DNA from: an uncultured Ruminococcus sp.
Lineage (GTDB): Bacteria; Bacillota; Clostridia; Oscillospirales; Acutalibacteraceae
Assembly (NCBI GenBank): GCA_902774325.1
Contig: CACYIC010000016.1
Coordinates: 1-47,138 of the forward strand
DNA: 47,138 bases
Direction: 5' to 3'
Position numbers and translations under genes: made by a program. This document shows positions 8,815-16,689 of this stretch, one piece after another; the first letter of the stretch is position 1; each line of letters begins with the position of its first letter. Under the pieces are notes generated by a model. It worked only from the letters and a program-made list of their open reading frames with translations, made no database searches and was not told where the DNA came from.

Positions 8815-11800
8815 TTACACGGGCTGATTTCCAAGCACTACATCAAGCTTCGCGATATACTTTTGCAGGTGGGTCACGTCGTTTATGTCTACCGTGCCGC
8901 TGCCGTCGGTGTCGGCGGCTGCGAGGGCGTCGCCCTCAAGGGTGACAAGCCCCGCGAGGTGCTTTTGGATCGTTGTCGCGTCGCGGATGTCCACTATGCC
9001 GTCGAGGTTCGCGTCGCCTATGAGCAATTCCTTTGTCGCCGTGATCTCTGTATTCTCTGTAACGGTAACGGTGTAAACGCCGTTTTCTTCCGGAAGCTCT
9101 GTGCCGTTGGCTTTTACTTTGAGGACATATCCCGTCTGAACGGTGTCCTTATATCTGAGTGTCACAACAGCACCGCTGAGGTATTTGCTGCCGACCATCA
9201 TATTGGGGCTTGCATTTGTCACGATCTCCATCTGACCGGGGAGTGTCAGAGCAAAAAGGCCTGTCAGGTAGCCGGGCTGTCCTTCCTTGTCGATACGGGC
9301 ATATTCCTTGTCGATATTGTTTGTGCCGTCAAAAGCCGTGCCGTTGCCGCCTGTCAGCGCTGAACATTCGTTGAACATATCAGCGGAATTGGTAACTCTA
9401 TCCGTATTCCAATTGTCGCCGGCATATATTGTTGTCAGTTTCTCGCAGCAGCAGAACATATCACTCATATCCGTTACAAGTCTTGTATCAAAGCCGCTCA
9501 GATCAACTGTTGTCAAGACATTACAGTTGTCAAACATATAGCTCATATTCGTTACACTGCTCGTATTTGCGCCTTTAAGGTCAATAGTTAAGGCATTGTA
9601 AAATTCATTAAACAAATACGACGAATCCTCCGGCAATGTCGCACCGTTGCTGTCAACATTGATATGTTCAACATCACAATTGTACACACCTTTAGGAAGG
9701 ATCATGCCGTTGTCGCCGTTCAATACGGTACCTTTCAAGGTGAGTGTGCATGTTCCTGCTTCGAAGTAGGATTCCACGTCAAAATCCGCAGTTACGGTAA
9801 CATTCTCTGCGGGCATTGTGAACGAGTAAACGCCCTCGACAGGCTCTATCGCAGTATCGTTGTACTTCACGCTCTTGACCGCATAGCCCTCATTGGGAGT
9901 AACCGTCAGCGTTACTATATCGCCGCAGTGCACTGTTGCAGGATTGGCGGTTCCGCCGACTGCCGCAGAAACAGAGCCGTTCGCAGATTGGGTAATGTTG
10001 ATGGTATAGTCTATTGGTGCCACCGTCAGCGTGATGGTCGTCGGCGCGCCGGCATAGTCCGTCTCGTGATCGCCGTTGCGCTGCTCGCTGAACAGCTTGA
10101 GCGTATAGTTGCCCTCCGTCAGCGTGTCCGGCAGCGTCATGTTCCAGACCCCGGAGGCGTTGGTCGTCAGGCTGGCGCAATTCAGGATTTCGCCGTTTTT
10201 GTCACAGAGAAGAGCGGAGATATTGTCGCCGGAGGTCACGCCGCTGTAAGTGACGGCGAGGCTGCCGCCGGGCTCGACGGTCGCTCTGCTTGCTCCGTCC
10301 ACGTTTGCGGTGACCGCGGGACGACTGCTGTCGAGCAGCGTCAGCTTGCGGTCTGCCTCCGTCGTGGGCTCCGTGTAAGTGCTGAATCCACCGGTTGCTT
10401 CCGGCTTGCCTCCTTCGGCACGTGAAGTGAAGAGGACAGATCCAAGATTTAACTGAAAAGCGGGACGCGCCCCGAAGAGGCTGTCGGCGAGGGCACCGAA
10501 ATAATTCAGATAACCTTCTTTGAGGACATCGCCCACGTATTCAGTGTTGTAAAAGTATGGCGAGCGGAGCCACCACCAACCGGGCTGCCTGTCGGCATCG
10601 GAGCTGAAATAGGTTTCCGCTTCCCACGCCGACAGCAGGAACAGCGTCGCATCAGACAGGGTCGTGCCGGCAAAGGGGATTCCGGTCCCCGCCGATGTGT
10701 ATTTTCTGTCCGTCTTGCTCGTGGGCTTCACGGCGTTCTTCTCCGCTGCGGAGAAGTCGTTGAACACGTCGCTGCAATAGGCTTTCGCACTCTCCCACGT
10801 TCTGTCCCCGCCCAATACCTCGGCGGAGATCAAAAGCCATGCCGTATCGCTCACACCGATGACGCGCCACTTGATCCCATTCACATAGACAAAGCCGCCG
10901 TTCGCCACGGGGATGCCGTCGATCAGGGAGCGCTCCCGCCCGAAGTTCGCCGTCAGCGTCAGGTCGGCGGTCACGGTGAAGGTATAGCTTGCGTCGGTGC
11001 TGACCACGCTGCCGTTCTCCGTCCAGTTGACGAAAGTGTAGAGGTCGTTCGCCGTTGCCGTCACGGTAACAGAAACGCCGTCAACATAAATCCCGCCGCC
11101 GCTGACTGTGCCGCCCGCAGCAGGAGAAGCGGTGAGGGTGACGGTGCTGGTGTTCGGTACCGTCAGCGTGATGGTCGTCGGTGTGCCGGCGTAGTCCGTG
11201 TTGTGATCTCCGTTGAGCTGTTCGCTGAACAGATTGAGCGTATAGTTGCTGTACCCTGTCAGCGTGTCCGGCAGCGTCATGTTCCATGTGCCGGAGCCGG
11301 AGCTGTCGGGCGTCAGACTGGCGTAATACAGGATCGCACCGCTTTCGTCACAGAGAAGAGCGGAGATATTGTCGCCGGAGGTCACGCCGCTATAAGTGAC
11401 GGCGAGGCTGCCGCCGGGCTCGACGGTCGCGCTGCTTGCTCCTGCCACGTTTGCGGTGACTGCGGGACGACTGCTGTCGAGCAGCGTCAGCTTGCGGTCT
11501 GCCTCCGTCGCGGGCTCCGTGTATGCGCTGAAGCCGCCGGTTGCTTCGGGCTTGCCGCCTTCGGCGCTTGAAGCGAAGAGGACAGATTCAGGATTTAACT
11601 GAAAAGCGGGTCTTGCACCGTAGTAGCCCCCATTGCGGACGTCGTTGCTCCTCACTTCGCCGACAAAGCCGACAACGCCCGCGTAGCTGTAGCCGTCATT
11701 GCAGATGCTCGGCGACCGCAGCCACCATGTGCCGGGCTGCCTGTCGTAATTGGAACTGAAATAGGTTTCCGCTTCCCACGCCGACAGCAGGAACAGCGTC

Positions 11801-14529
11801 ACGTCCGACAGGGTCGTACCGGCAAAGTCGGTTTGGTACTCCGTCGATGTGTATTCTCCGTCAGTCTTGCTCGTGCGCTTCACGGCGCTCTGCTCCGCTG
11901 CGGAGAAGCCGTTGAACACATCGCCGCAATAGGCTATCGTGTTCTCCCACGTTCTGGTTTCACCCAGCACTTCGGCAGAGATCAGAAGCCATGCCGTATC
12001 GCTCACGCCGATAACGCGCCACTTGATCCCATTCACATAGACATTGCCGCCGTTCGCCACGGGGATGATGTCGTCGATCAAAGAGGGTTCCCACTCAAAG
12101 TTCGCCGTCAGCGTCCGGTCGCCGGTCGCGGTAAAGGTATAGCTTGCGTCGGTGCTGACCACGCTGCCGTTCTCCGTCCAGTTGACGAAGATGTGGTCGT
12201 TCGCAGGCGTCGCCGTCACGGTGACGGACGTGCCCGAAGCGTACGTTCCGCCGCCCGTGACCGTGCCTCCCTCAACAGGAGAAGCGGAGAGGGAGACGCT
12301 ATATGCTACATTCAGTGCAATGGAGGTCGGTGCGCTGGCGTAATTCGTGGTGAATTTGCCGTTCTGCCGCTCGCTGAACAGCTTGAGCGTATAGGCACTG
12401 CCCTTTGTCAGCGTGTCCGGCAGCGTCATGTTCCAGACCCCGGAGTCGTCGGGTGTCAGACTGGCGTAATACCGGATCGCGCCGCTTGCGTCACAGAGAA
12501 GAGCAGAAATATTATCGCGGTTAGTGACGCCGCTGTAAGTGACAGCGAGGCTGCCGCCGGGCACGACAGTTGCGCTGCTTGCCCCTGCCACGTTTGCGGT
12601 GACCGCGGGACGGTTGCTGTCGATCAACGTCAGCTTGCGATCCTGCGCCGCCGTGGGCTCTGTGTATGTGATGAAGTCGCCGGTTGCTTCGGACTTGCCG
12701 CTTTCGGCGTGTGAAGCGAAGAGGACAGATTCAGGATTCAACTGAAAAGCGGGACGTGTGCCGAGCTTATTGCCAACTCTGCGATTGCCCAAAGCACCGC
12801 CATCGGTGACGATCCCGGCGTCTCCATTGATGTTAACGCGCGGCGACCTCAGCCACCAGATGCCGGGCTGCCTGTCGGCATTGGAGATGAAATAGGCCTC
12901 TGCTTCCGACGCCGACAGCAGGAACAGCGTCGCGTCCGTCAGGGTCGTGGCGGCGAAAGGAATCGAACGCTCCGTCGTGTATTCTCCATCTGTCTTGCTC
13001 GTGGGCTTCACGGCGTTCTGCTCTGCCGGGGAGAAGCCGTTGAACACGTCGCCGCAATAGGCTTTCGCGCTCTCCCACGTTCTATACTCGCCAAGCAATT
13101 CGGCGGAGATCAGAAGCCACGCCGTATCGCTCACGCCGATGACGCGCCACTTGATCCAGTTCAAATAGACATAGCCGCCGTTTACCACAGGGATGCCGTC
13201 GATCAAAGAGGATTCCCGCGCAAAGTTCGCCGTAAGTGTGCGGTCGGCGGTCGCGGTGAAGGTATAGCTTGCGTCAGTGCTGACCTGGCTGCCGTTCTCC
13301 GTCCAGTTGACGAAGGTGTAGCCGTCCGCAGGCGTTGCTGTCACGGTGACGGACGCGCCCATATCGTACGTCCCGCCGCCCGTGACCGTGCCTCCCGCAA
13401 CAGGAGAAGCGGAGAGGGTGACGTTATACGGTACAGTCTTCAGTGCAATGGAGGTAGGTGCACTGGCGTAATCCGTGTTGAAATCGCCGTTCTGCTGCTC
13501 GCTGAACAGCTTGAGCGTATAGGTGCTGCCCTTTGTCAGCGTGTCCGGCAGCGTCATATTCCAGACCCCGGAGCCGTCGGGCGTCAGACTGGCGTAGTAC
13601 AGAATCGCGCCGCTCTCGTCGCAGAGGAGCGCTGAGATACAGTCGCCGGAGGTGACGCCGCTGTAAGTAACGGCGAGGCTGCCGCCGGGGATGACATTCT
13701 CGCTGCTCGACCCGTCCACGTTTGCGGTGACCGCAGAACGGCTGCTGTCGATCAAGGTCAGTTTCGCATTTCCGGAGAGGGCAATGATCGTCCCGAAATC
13801 GCCGCTTCCCGCTGTTGCAGAGGATTTGCTGCCTTCGGCGCGTGAAGCGAAGAGGGCATTTAGCTTTATCGCGGGGCGAACGCCGAGAAGAGCACCGACA
13901 CCGACGCCACCGGCGTTAACGCGGCCTTTGTCGCCATCCACTACCGCCGCACCGGATTCACGGCCGCCGGGCGAGCAGAGCCACCATTCGTTTAGCATTG
14001 CATCCGGGTGCTTGGAGCATTTCCTCACATCCTCAGAAAGTGCATACGCCTGCTCAGTTGTTAGCAGGAACATCCCGCTTCCATTGACTGCTGTTTTGGC
14101 ATCTGCTGAGATTTCGGTATTATACCAATTATCCACTGCTGTTTTTACGACAGAAGAAGAATATTCGACATAAAGAGAAGTATTCTGATGACCACCGGGA
14201 GGATAAAATCCGTCAGAATTTGAATTATAATGTGATGTAGCAACACATTCCTTTGAAAGCAGTGTTACCGTACTGCTGTCGTAATCGATCAGGTACCACT
14301 CCTTGTTGTCAAAGTAAACTACTGTTGTGGTATTTTTCAGGCTTTCATAAAAACCATCCGAATACGTCTCCGACGCGGTGCCCGCCGTGTTGATGCCTCT
14401 TTGCAGCGCAGCCGTACCCTCGTTCATCGCCGCGGGCGCCGTCTGCGTTGACGCAAAGACGGAAAACGGCGTCATCGACGTAATCAGCACGAATACCAGC
14501 AAAATGCTGATGATCTTTTTTGTTTTCAT
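8815..14529 (-). CDS. Dockerin-bearing modular surface protein with DUF6273-like repeats (1904 aa)
   Basis: Start: ATG at 14529 with GAGGAGGG 8 nt upstream. A signal peptide (MKTKKIISILLVFVL..., cleavage near VFAS) leads into four copies of a DUF6273-like, C-type-lectin/FGE-type module (WRVIGVSDTAWLLISAE ... WWLRSP ... RPAFQLN). These alternate with an Ig-like module (ANVDG...PGGSLAVTYSG) and a divergent InlB/Flg_new_2-type repeat (ASPVAGGTVTGGGTY...FVNWTENGS). A further InlB-like module follows, then BspA-type DUF285 leucine-rich motifs (SYMFDNCNVLTTVDLSGFDT, DMSDMFCCCEKLTTI) and a C-terminal type I dockerin with two Ca-binding loops (DANLDGIVD and DTDGSGTVD), ending GNQPV. No catalytic domain is seen, so it is likely a scaffold-attached adhesin or binder. 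The segment after each WWLRSP is strongly variable. Confidence 0.9.
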   Translation of the reverse strand: MKTKKIISILLVFVLITSMTPFSVFASTQTAPAAMNEGTAALQRGINTAGTASETYSDGFYESLKNTTTVVYFDNKEWYLIDYDSSTVTLLSKECVATSHYNSNSDGFYPPGGHQNTSLYVEYSSSVVKTAVDNWYNTEISADAKTAVNGSGMFLLTTEQAYALSEDVRKCSKHPDAMLNEWWLCSPGGRESGAAVVDGDKGRVNAGGVGVGALLGVRPAIKLNALFASRAEGSKSSATAGSGDFGTIIALSGNAKLTLIDSSRSAVTANVDGSSSENVIPGGSLAVTYSGVTSGDCISALLCDESGAILYYASLTPDGSGVWNMTLPDTLTKGSTYTLKLFSEQQNGDFNTDYASAPTSIALKTVPYNVTLSASPVAGGTVTGGGTYDMGASVTVTATPADGYTFVNWTENGSQVSTDASYTFTATADRTLTANFARESSLIDGIPVVNGGYVYLNWIKWRVIGVSDTAWLLISAELLGEYRTWESAKAYCGDVFNGFSPAEQNAVKPTSKTDGEYTTERSIPFAATTLTDATLFLLSASEAEAYFISNADRQPGIWWLRSPRVNINGDAGIVTDGGALGNRRVGNKLGTRPAFQLNPESVLFASHAESGKSEATGDFITYTEPTAAQDRKLTLIDSNRPAVTANVAGASSATVVPGGSLAVTYSGVTNRDNISALLCDASGAIRYYASLTPDDSGVWNMTLPDTLTKGSAYTLKLFSERQNGKFTTNYASAPTSIALNVAYSVSLSASPVEGGTVTGGGTYASGTSVTVTATPANDHIFVNWTENGSVVSTDASYTFTATGDRTLTANFEWEPSLIDDIIPVANGGNVYVNGIKWRVIGVSDTAWLLISAEVLGETRTWENTIAYCGDVFNGFSAAEQSAVKRTSKTDGEYTSTEYQTDFAGTTLSDVTLFLLSAWEAETYFSSNYDRQPGTWWLRSPSICNDGYSYAGVVGFVGEVRSNDVRNGGYYGARPAFQLNPESVLFASSAEGGKPEATGGFSAYTEPATEADRKLTLLDSSRPAVTANVAGASSATVEPGGSLAVTYSGVTSGDNISALLCDESGAILYYASLTPDSSGSGTWNMTLPDTLTGYSNYTLNLFSEQLNGDHNTDYAGTPTTITLTVPNTSTVTLTASPAAGGTVSGGGIYVDGVSVTVTATANDLYTFVNWTENGSVVSTDASYTFTVTADLTLTANFGRERSLIDGIPVANGGFVYVNGIKWRVIGVSDTAWLLISAEVLGGDRTWESAKAYCSDVFNDFSAAEKNAVKPTSKTDRKYTSAGTGIPFAGTTLSDATLFLLSAWEAETYFSSDADRQPGWWWLRSPYFYNTEYVGDVLKEGYLNYFGALADSLFGARPAFQLNLGSVLFTSRAEGGKPEATGGFSTYTEPTTEADRKLTLLDSSRPAVTANVDGASRATVEPGGSLAVTYSGVTSGDNISALLCDKNGEILNCASLTTNASGVWNMTLPDTLTEGNYTLKLFSEQRNGDHETDYAGAPTTITLTVAPIDYTINITQSANGSVSAAVGGTANPATVHCGDIVTLTVTPNEGYAVKSVKYNDTAIEPVEGVYSFTMPAENVTVTADFDVESYFEAGTCTLTLKGTVLNGDNGMILPKGVYNCDVEHINVDSNGATLPEDSSYLFNEFYNALTIDLKGANTSSVTNMSYMFDNCNVLTTVDLSGFDTRLVTDMSDMFCCCEKLTTIYAGDNWNTDRVTNSADMFNECSALTGGNGTAFDGTNNIDKEYARIDKEGQPGYLTGLFALTLPGQMEIVTNASPNMMVGSKYLSGAVVTLRYKDTVQTGYVLKVKANGTELPEENGVYTVTVTENTEITATKELLIGDANLDGIVDIRDATTIQKHLAGLVTLEGDALAAADTDGSGTVDINDVTHLQKYIAKLDVVLGNQPV
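10468..10557 (-). other. Variable segment of module 4 (DGR-target-like)
   Basis: It lies between the conserved WWLRSP and RPAFQLN codons. The codons are mostly NNC/NNT (TAC TTT TAC AAC, then later GAC AGC CTC TTC), and the residues do not match the other modules. This is the pattern left by adenine mutagenesis of AAY codons in diversity-generating retroelement targets; that reading is inference. Confidence 0.5.
11614..11709 (-). other. Variable segment of module 3 (DGR-target-like)
   Basis: The first nine codons after the SP codons are AGC ATC TGC AAT GAC GGC, then TAC AGC TAC, all with C or T in the third position. It is flanked by conserved WWLRSP and ARPAFQLN. It differs in length and sequence from the equivalents in the other three modules. 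Confidence 0.5.
12757..12840 (-). other. Variable segment of module 2 (DGR-target-like)
   Basis: Residues between WWLRSP and RPAFQLN begin RVNINGDAGIVTDGG. Many codons end in C or T (CGC GTT AAC ATC AAT), but several (GGA, GGG, TTG, AGA, AAG) do not fit the AAY-derived pattern, so evidence here is weaker than for module 3. Confidence 0.4.
13879..13968 (-). other. Variable segment of module 1 (DGR-target-like)
   Basis: Reads GGRESGAAVVDGDKG, then VNAGGVGVGALLG, ending in GVRPA. The frame of invariant positions (AA.V..dG.vn..G..V...GVRPA) is the classic layout of DUF6273-type variable proteins, with the Asn/Ser/Tyr positions replaced by Gly, Val, Ala and Leu. Confidence 0.5.
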
Positions 14530-14674
14530 AGCTTTTCCCTCCTCAATCATTCAATGGTTATCTTATTTAATATCTGCTGAACAATTCAAAAAACAGAAAT
14601 CATCTGACATTATTACAGTTTTTGAATTGTTTAAGTACATGGGCTTTGAGCGTTTACGTTCAAAACACTTGCAC

Positions 14675-14701
14675 CACGCAAAGAAACGCTTTCTTTGCGT
14701 G
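14675..14701 (-). promoter_or_regulatory. Leader hairpin upstream of the DUF6273-dockerin gene
   Basis: A perfect 12-bp inverted repeat (CACGCAAAGAAA/TTTCTTTGCGTG, 3-nt loop) lies in the 5' leader. A TATAAT box on the minus strand (14742-14747) is the likely -10; no good -35 is seen. There is no U tract, so it is not a simple terminator. The gap 14530-14803 holds no gene. Confidence 0.5.
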
Positions 14702-14803
14702 AAACGCACCTCCAAAATACAATTTTTCACCTTACAAGGATATTATACATCATTCGTTATCCCTCGCGCATCACCCGAAAGTGTTATTTTTATCATTTTT
14801 TTA

Positions 14804-14851
14804 TAAAAAAATGGCGGGCGGAAAAAACGAGGTTTTTCGTTCTTCTTCCGC
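14804..14851 (-). terminator. Terminator of the ubiquitin/dockerin pseudogene
   Basis: Minus strand: arms GCGGAA/TTCCGC and AACGA/TCGTT (14818-14851), then a run of seven T. A related but incomplete copy (GGCGGAAGAAGATAGCCTCG on the minus strand) follows the paralogous gene ending at 8815. Confidence 0.65.
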
Positions 14852-14866
14852 AGTTTTAAGAATTGA

Positions 14867-15642
14867 TTATGCGGGCTGATTTCCAAGCACTACATCAAAC
14901 TTCGCGATATATTTTTGCAGGTGAGTCACGTCGTTTATGTCGACCGTGCCGCTGCCGTCGGTATCGGCGGGCTTCGCCCTCAAGGGTGACAAGCCCCGCG
15001 AGGTGCTTTTGGATCGTTGTCGCGTCGCGGATGTCCACTATGCCGTCGAGGTTAGCGTCGCCTATGAGCAATTCCTTCATCGTCGCCGTGATTTCCGTAT
15101 TCTCTGTAACGGTGATCGTATAAACGCCGTTTTCTTCCGGCATCTCTGTGCCGTTGGCTTTTACTTTGAGGACATATCCATCCTCAACTGTGCCCTTATA
15201 TCTGAGTGTCAGGGCAGCACCGCTGAGGTATTTGCCGTTGACCATCATATCTTCGTCGGGGTTTGTCACTATCTCCATATAATCGGGGAGTTCCAGAGCA
15301 AAAACGCCTGTCAGGTAGCCGGGCTGTCCGGCTTTGTCGATAACGGCGTAGGTCTTGTCGATATAATCGCCGTCATAAGTCGTGCCGTTGCTGATCGGGC
15401 GGATATCCCTCTTTGTCTTGAATCTTAGCCTTGACGTTGTCGATAGAGTCGCCGGGCTCGACCTCTAAGGTAATGGTATAGCCGGTCAAAGTTTTTACGA
15501 ATATCTGCATCCCGACCGGCTCACTGTCGACATACGCCGCGTTGGAAGGAACAGCTGCAAATATGCCGAACGTCAGCAGCAGCGCAAGGCTGAGTATCAC
15601 CGCCAAAACGCGCCGTATCGGTCGTATGTTTTGTTTGCTCAT
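14867..15642 (-). pseudogene. Broken secreted ubiquitin / dockerin gene
   Basis: The ATG at 15642 has AGGAGG 7 nt upstream. Residues 1-36 are a signal peptide (hydrophobic core [11 protein letters not shown], cleavage near SNAA), and after an 8-residue linker residues 45-86 match ubiquitin 1-42 ([18 protein letters not shown] ... [14 protein letters not shown]). I count 37 of 42 identities with human ubiquitin; the changes are K11Y, S20G, T22S, E24D and I36Y. After R42 the frame ends at HDL-stop (15373). The next frame continues as ISNGTTYDG...GYLTGVFALELP, colinear with the C-terminus of the 1904-residue dockerin protein. A second break, an 8-nt deletion near 14968 relative to that paralogue, shifts the dockerin before its second Ca loop; in the restored frame it ends GNQPA, stop at 14867. 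The Ile44 patch, Lys48, Lys63 and the GlyGly tail are lost. Confidence 0.85.
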
Positions 15643-16004
15643 AGTTTTCCTCCTTTTGAAGCAGCGAAAGCGCACCCCACGGGACGGACTTATCCCTCAG
15701 AGTACGCTTTAGATTTGAGTATATTGATTTTTTGTGAAAAAGACAGAGTTATCTCGCTGACCGCTGACATGAGCATACCCTATCCCTCTCTTTCCGGCAA
15801 TAGGCAATATATATACAGTTATTATACCGCTGTTTTGCGGGATTTTCATTATTTTTGAGCAAATATTTGTCATTTTTTGTTTTGTATCCAAATTGTCGAA
15901 AGACAGATGAAAACGAGGATTTTTGTTTTCTTCTGCCTGATCCGGGCTTGCATAATGTTACAGCGTTTTATCGGAAAATAGTATTATGAACCATTCGTCA
16001 GGGG

Positions 16005-16032
16005 TTGACTTTTTCGCCGATACAATTACAAT
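16005..16032 (+). promoter_or_regulatory. Promoter of the small membrane protein gene
   Basis: TTGACT, 16-nt spacer, TACAAT, with the start codon about 80 nt beyond. The rest of the 15643-16118 gap holds no gene; on the minus strand a TATAAT near 15825 could serve the ubiquitin pseudogene. Confidence 0.55.
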
Positions 16033-16118
16033 AGAATTATGCGGTATTGCCTTATAATCCGAAATCCTGTTTGACATTTTCGGAGAGTTGGGAAAGACCA
16101 AGATCGTGAGGGGACAAT

Positions 16119-16466
16119 ATGGATCAAAATAATAAAAACACTAAAGCTTTCGGTATAGCTTCTCTTGTATTGAGCGTTTCAGGCTTTGCCTGCTTATGCG
16201 GTTGTTTATTCGCGTTTATTAAGATTTCAGTTTTGGGACTATTTTTATTTTCTTTTGGTTGCGTTGTATTATCCGTTACAGCTTTAGTGTTCGGCGCAGT
16301 ATCTCTCAAAAAGCAGAAGAATCACAACCCGACTGCGTTGACAGGCTTTATCATTTCAATTGTTGACGTCGTGCTGTTGATTATGCTGTGGATGCTGGTC
16401 GTATTCATCTTTGTTTTTTTCTCTTATGCCATGGATTGGATGTCAGGCTTAGGTCGAATGGGTTAG
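16119..16466 (+). CDS. Small DUF4190-like membrane protein
   Basis: The 115-residue product starts MDQNNKNTKAFGIASLVLS and has three hydrophobic segments (about 14-35, 40-65 and 80-105). A Lys-rich turn (SLKKQKNHNP) lies before the third, followed by TALTGFIIS. The 'KAxGIASLVLSI...GxxSLKK...AxxGFIIS' layout is that of DUF4190-type proteins of Firmicutes, whose function is unknown. GAGGGG lies 7 nt upstream of the ATG. It stands alone between a promoter and a terminator. Its base composition is more AT-rich than the large genes around it. Confidence 0.75.
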   Translation: MDQNNKNTKAFGIASLVLSVSGFACLCGCLFAFIKISVLGLFLFSFGCVVLSVTALVFGAVSLKKQKNHNPTALTGFIISIVDVVLLIMLWMLVVFIFVFFSYAMDWMSGLGRMG

Positions 16467-16507
16467 ATGGTATTATTTTGAGAAAGACAGGTATTAGTAT
16501 AAGAATT

Positions 16508-16548
16508 GCCGACGGAGCTTTGTTCTTAAAAACTCCGTCGGCTGTTCT
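16508..16548 (+). terminator. Terminator of the DUF4190-like gene
   Basis: A perfect 10-bp stem GCCGACGGAG/CTCCGTCGGC followed by TGTTCTTT. Confidence 0.8.
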
Positions 16549-16606
16549 TTGCTATCTTTATCTGTCTTGAAAATGGCGGTTGCGGGTGCAGTGCCGTTTG
16601 CTCTCC

Positions 16607-16635
16607 GCTTGAAGCGTCGGCTTCAAGCCTTTTTT
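16607..16635 (+). terminator. Second plus-strand terminator
   Basis: A 9-bp perfect stem GCTTGAAGC/GCTTCAAGC with a GTCG loop and a CTTTTTT tail, downstream of the first terminator; no gene lies between the two. Confidence 0.65.
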
Positions 16636-16689
16636 CGTACTTTGTTTTTGCGGGTTTATGGATTGAAGCAGTTGACCGAAAGCTTTTTC

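Larger units (their letters stand above)
10020..14340 (-). repeat. Four tandem ~1.13-1.15 kb coding repeats
   Basis: Similar units begin near 10020, 11159, 12312 and 13440 (offsets 1139, 1153 and 1128 nt); the last is partial. Long near-identical stretches recur, for example around 10600, 11755 and 12885. Each unit encodes one DUF6273-like, one InlB-like and one Ig-like module. Divergence is concentrated in the segment after WWLRSP. Confidence 0.85.

Noticed and set aside
10020-13780. CRISPR-like or satellite array
   Set aside because: The repeats are 1.1-kb in-frame protein modules, not short repeats with spacers.
14675-14701. Leader hairpin as an intrinsic terminator
   Set aside because: There is no U tract on either side.
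8815-15642. A diversity-generating reverse transcriptase or template repeat inside this window
   Set aside because: No protein here has reverse transcriptase motifs, and no intergenic copy of the variable segments rich in AAC was found by eye.
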